The notes beneath the pieces were generated by a model that was not told the origin of the DNA, searched no databases, and saw only the letters and a list, made by a program, of their open reading frames with translations. A program made the position numbers and the translations under genes. A DNA stretch of 64,000 nt from Frondihabitans sp. PAMC 28766. GTDB taxonomy: Bacteria > Actinomycetota > Actinomycetes > Actinomycetales > Microbacteriaceae. Shown piece after piece: positions 62,940 to 64,000 of this stretch (positions within the stretch are counted from its first letter, which is position 1; each line of letters starts with the position of its first letter). The stretch lies in contig NZ_CP014513.1 in NCBI RefSeq assembly GCF_001577365.1, positions 992,001-1,056,000 of the forward strand, in the 5' to 3' direction.

Positions 62940-64000
62940 GTGATCGTGCCGCGGCGGCACCTCGCCCTGCTGGGCGTGATCGTCGTGCTCTTCGTGGTCG
63001 TCTCGGCCTGGAACATCGGCGACTCGGGCTATTCGGGCTTCTATTCGTCGGCCGCCCGCAGCATGTCGGTCTCGTGGCGGGCGTTCGTGTTCGGCGCGTT
63101 CGACCCCGCCGGCACGATCACGCTCGACAAGCTCGCGGGTTTCGTCGTGCCGCAGGCGCTCTCGGCGCGGCTGTTCGGCTTCAGCCCGACGTCGATCGCG
63201 CTGCCCCAGGTGATCGAGGGGGCCGTGACGATCATTGCCGTCGACCGGATCGGGGCTCGTTGGCGAGACGAGACCACGGGGCTCGTGGCCGCCGCCGCCT
63301 TCGCGACGATGCCGCTGATGGTGTCGATGTTCGGGCACGTGATGGAGGACGGCCTTCTGACGATGAGCCTCGCGCTCGCGGTGGTGTCCTGGCAGAGCGC
63401 GACCCGGTCGTCTCGCATCCTGCCGCTCGTCGTCTCTGCCCTGTGGGTCGGAGTCGGCTTTCAGGCGAAGATGCTGCAGGCGTGGTTCGTCGTGCCGGCG
63501 CTCGTGGTCGGGCTGCTGCTCGTCGCCGGATGGTCGTGGGGCCGGCGCCTGGGTCGTGCGGGGCTCTGGACGGGCGTCGCGGTGCTGGCGTCGCTGTCGT
63601 GGATGATCGTCGTGCAGCTGATCCCGGCCGCGTCTCGCCCGTACGTCGACGGGTCGACGAACGACGACGTGTTCTCGATGGTCTTCGGCTACAACGGGCT
63701 CAACCGCTTCGTGTCGGGGCTGGTGCCCGGGGCGGCCGGGCAGTTCGTGGTGGCGTCGATCGGGGCGCATTCGCCCGGGGCGAGCCCCGCGAAGCTGCTG
63801 CTGCCGGAGTTCACGACGCAGGTCGGCTGGTTCTTCCCCCTCGTCGCGGCGGGCATCGTGCTGACTCTCCGGCTGCGGCCGCGGGCGACCACCATCGTGT
63901 TCGTGGCCTGGCTGGGGGTTGCCGTCGTGCTGCTGAGCGCGGCCACCGTGCCGCACACCGCCTACCTCGCGGCTCTCGGTGTGCCCGCGGCCGTGCTCGC
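62940..64000 (+). CDS. glycosyltransferase family 39 membrane protein, YkcB-like (partial)
   Basis: 353 codons of an integral membrane glycosyltransferase that continues past the window. GTG 62940 starts VPRRHLALLGVIVVLFVVVSAWNIG; then DSGYSGFYSSAARSMSVSWRAF with the catalytic acidic residue region, TLDKLAGFVVPQALSARLFGF, and FGHVMEDGLLTMSLALA. These match the PMT_2/YkcB group that transfers sugar from a polyprenyl phosphate. The open frame shows at least eight hydrophobic helices. It may be coupled to the MBL gene, 2 bp upstream. Confidence 0.85.
   Translation, partial: MIVPRRHLALLGVIVVLFVVVSAWNIGDSGYSGFYSSAARSMSVSWRAFVFGAFDPAGTITLDKLAGFVVPQALSARLFGFSPTSIALPQVIEGAVTIIAVDRIGARWRDETTGLVAAAAFATMPLMVSMFGHVMEDGLLTMSLALAVVSWQSATRSSRILPLVVSALWVGVGFQAKMLQAWFVVPALVVGLLLVAGWSWGRRLGRAGLWTGVAVLASLSWMIVVQLIPAASRPYVDGSTNDDVFSMVFGYNGLNRFVSGLVPGAAGQFVVASIGAHSPGASPAKLLLPEFTTQVGWFFPLVAAGIVLTLRLRPRATTIVFVAWLGVAVVLLSAATVPHTAYLAALGVPAAVL

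Overview
The window comes from a high-GC Gram-positive chromosome, most likely an actinobacterium of the Microbacteriaceae type. I infer this from the GC-rich codon use, the ClpC/RadA/EthA-EthR/FdhD-MoeA gene set, and many start codons placed 6-7 bases after a TANNNT -10 box (leaderless transcripts). I did not verify a genus. Most of the window is ordinary chromosome. The exceptions are a tRNA-integrated genomic island (about 12.46-23.07 kb) and a small one-gene cassette at 52.8-54.1 kb.

Layout. 0-12.4 kb: MFS exporter, phosphoesterase, alpha/beta hydrolase, a frameshifted acetyltransferase, NAD kinase, ClpC, an ArgA-type acetyltransferase, two small proteins, RadA, a GDSL hydrolase and tRNA-Ser(CGA). 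12.46-23.07 kb: an island bounded by a 31-bp direct repeat of the tRNA 3' end. It carries a frameshifted single-chain restriction-modification enzyme, an IS256 element, an IS110 element with a candidate bridge-RNA leader, an integrase remnant, and a gene for a winged-helix/PIN-like/membrane protein that an IS630 element interrupts. 23.5-31.8 kb: a LacI-controlled locus with a GH13 alpha-glucosidase, a sugar ABC importer (lipoprotein and two permeases) and a secreted CBM35-GH87-like protein; together these suggest alpha-1,3-glucan use. 31.9-37 kb: MFS transporter, divergent GH106-like glycosidase (frameshifted) and a MarR regulator, probably a rhamnoside locus.

37-48.5 kb: PLP decarboxylase, TetR and a mycofactocin-type SDR, aldo/keto reductase, FBP-type zinc protein, DNA-alkylation-repair HEAT protein, SRPBCC protein, GH25 lysozyme, MarR and MFS efflux. 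48.5-52.8 kb: alpha/beta hydrolase overlapping an EthA-like Baeyer-Villiger monooxygenase, divergent EthR with a repeated operator, and a zinc alcohol dehydrogenase. 52.8-54.1 kb: an ATPase gene framed by 22-bp copies of the dehydrogenase 3' end. 54.1-62 kb: a cold-shock/DUF1294 protein, then a minus-strand molybdoenzyme operon (mobA, DUF6457, moeA, fdhD, fdhF-like, FAD dehydrogenase). 62.2-64 kb: a metallo-beta-lactamase-fold hydrolase and a glycosyltransferase-39 family membrane protein cut by the window end.

Four otherwise intact genes each carry a single -1 frameshift at a short homopolymer. This pattern suggests base-calling errors rather than four independent pseudogenes. The strongest candidates for undescribed biology are the interrupted winged-helix/PIN-like/membrane gene of the island and the ATPase cassette flanked by direct repeats.
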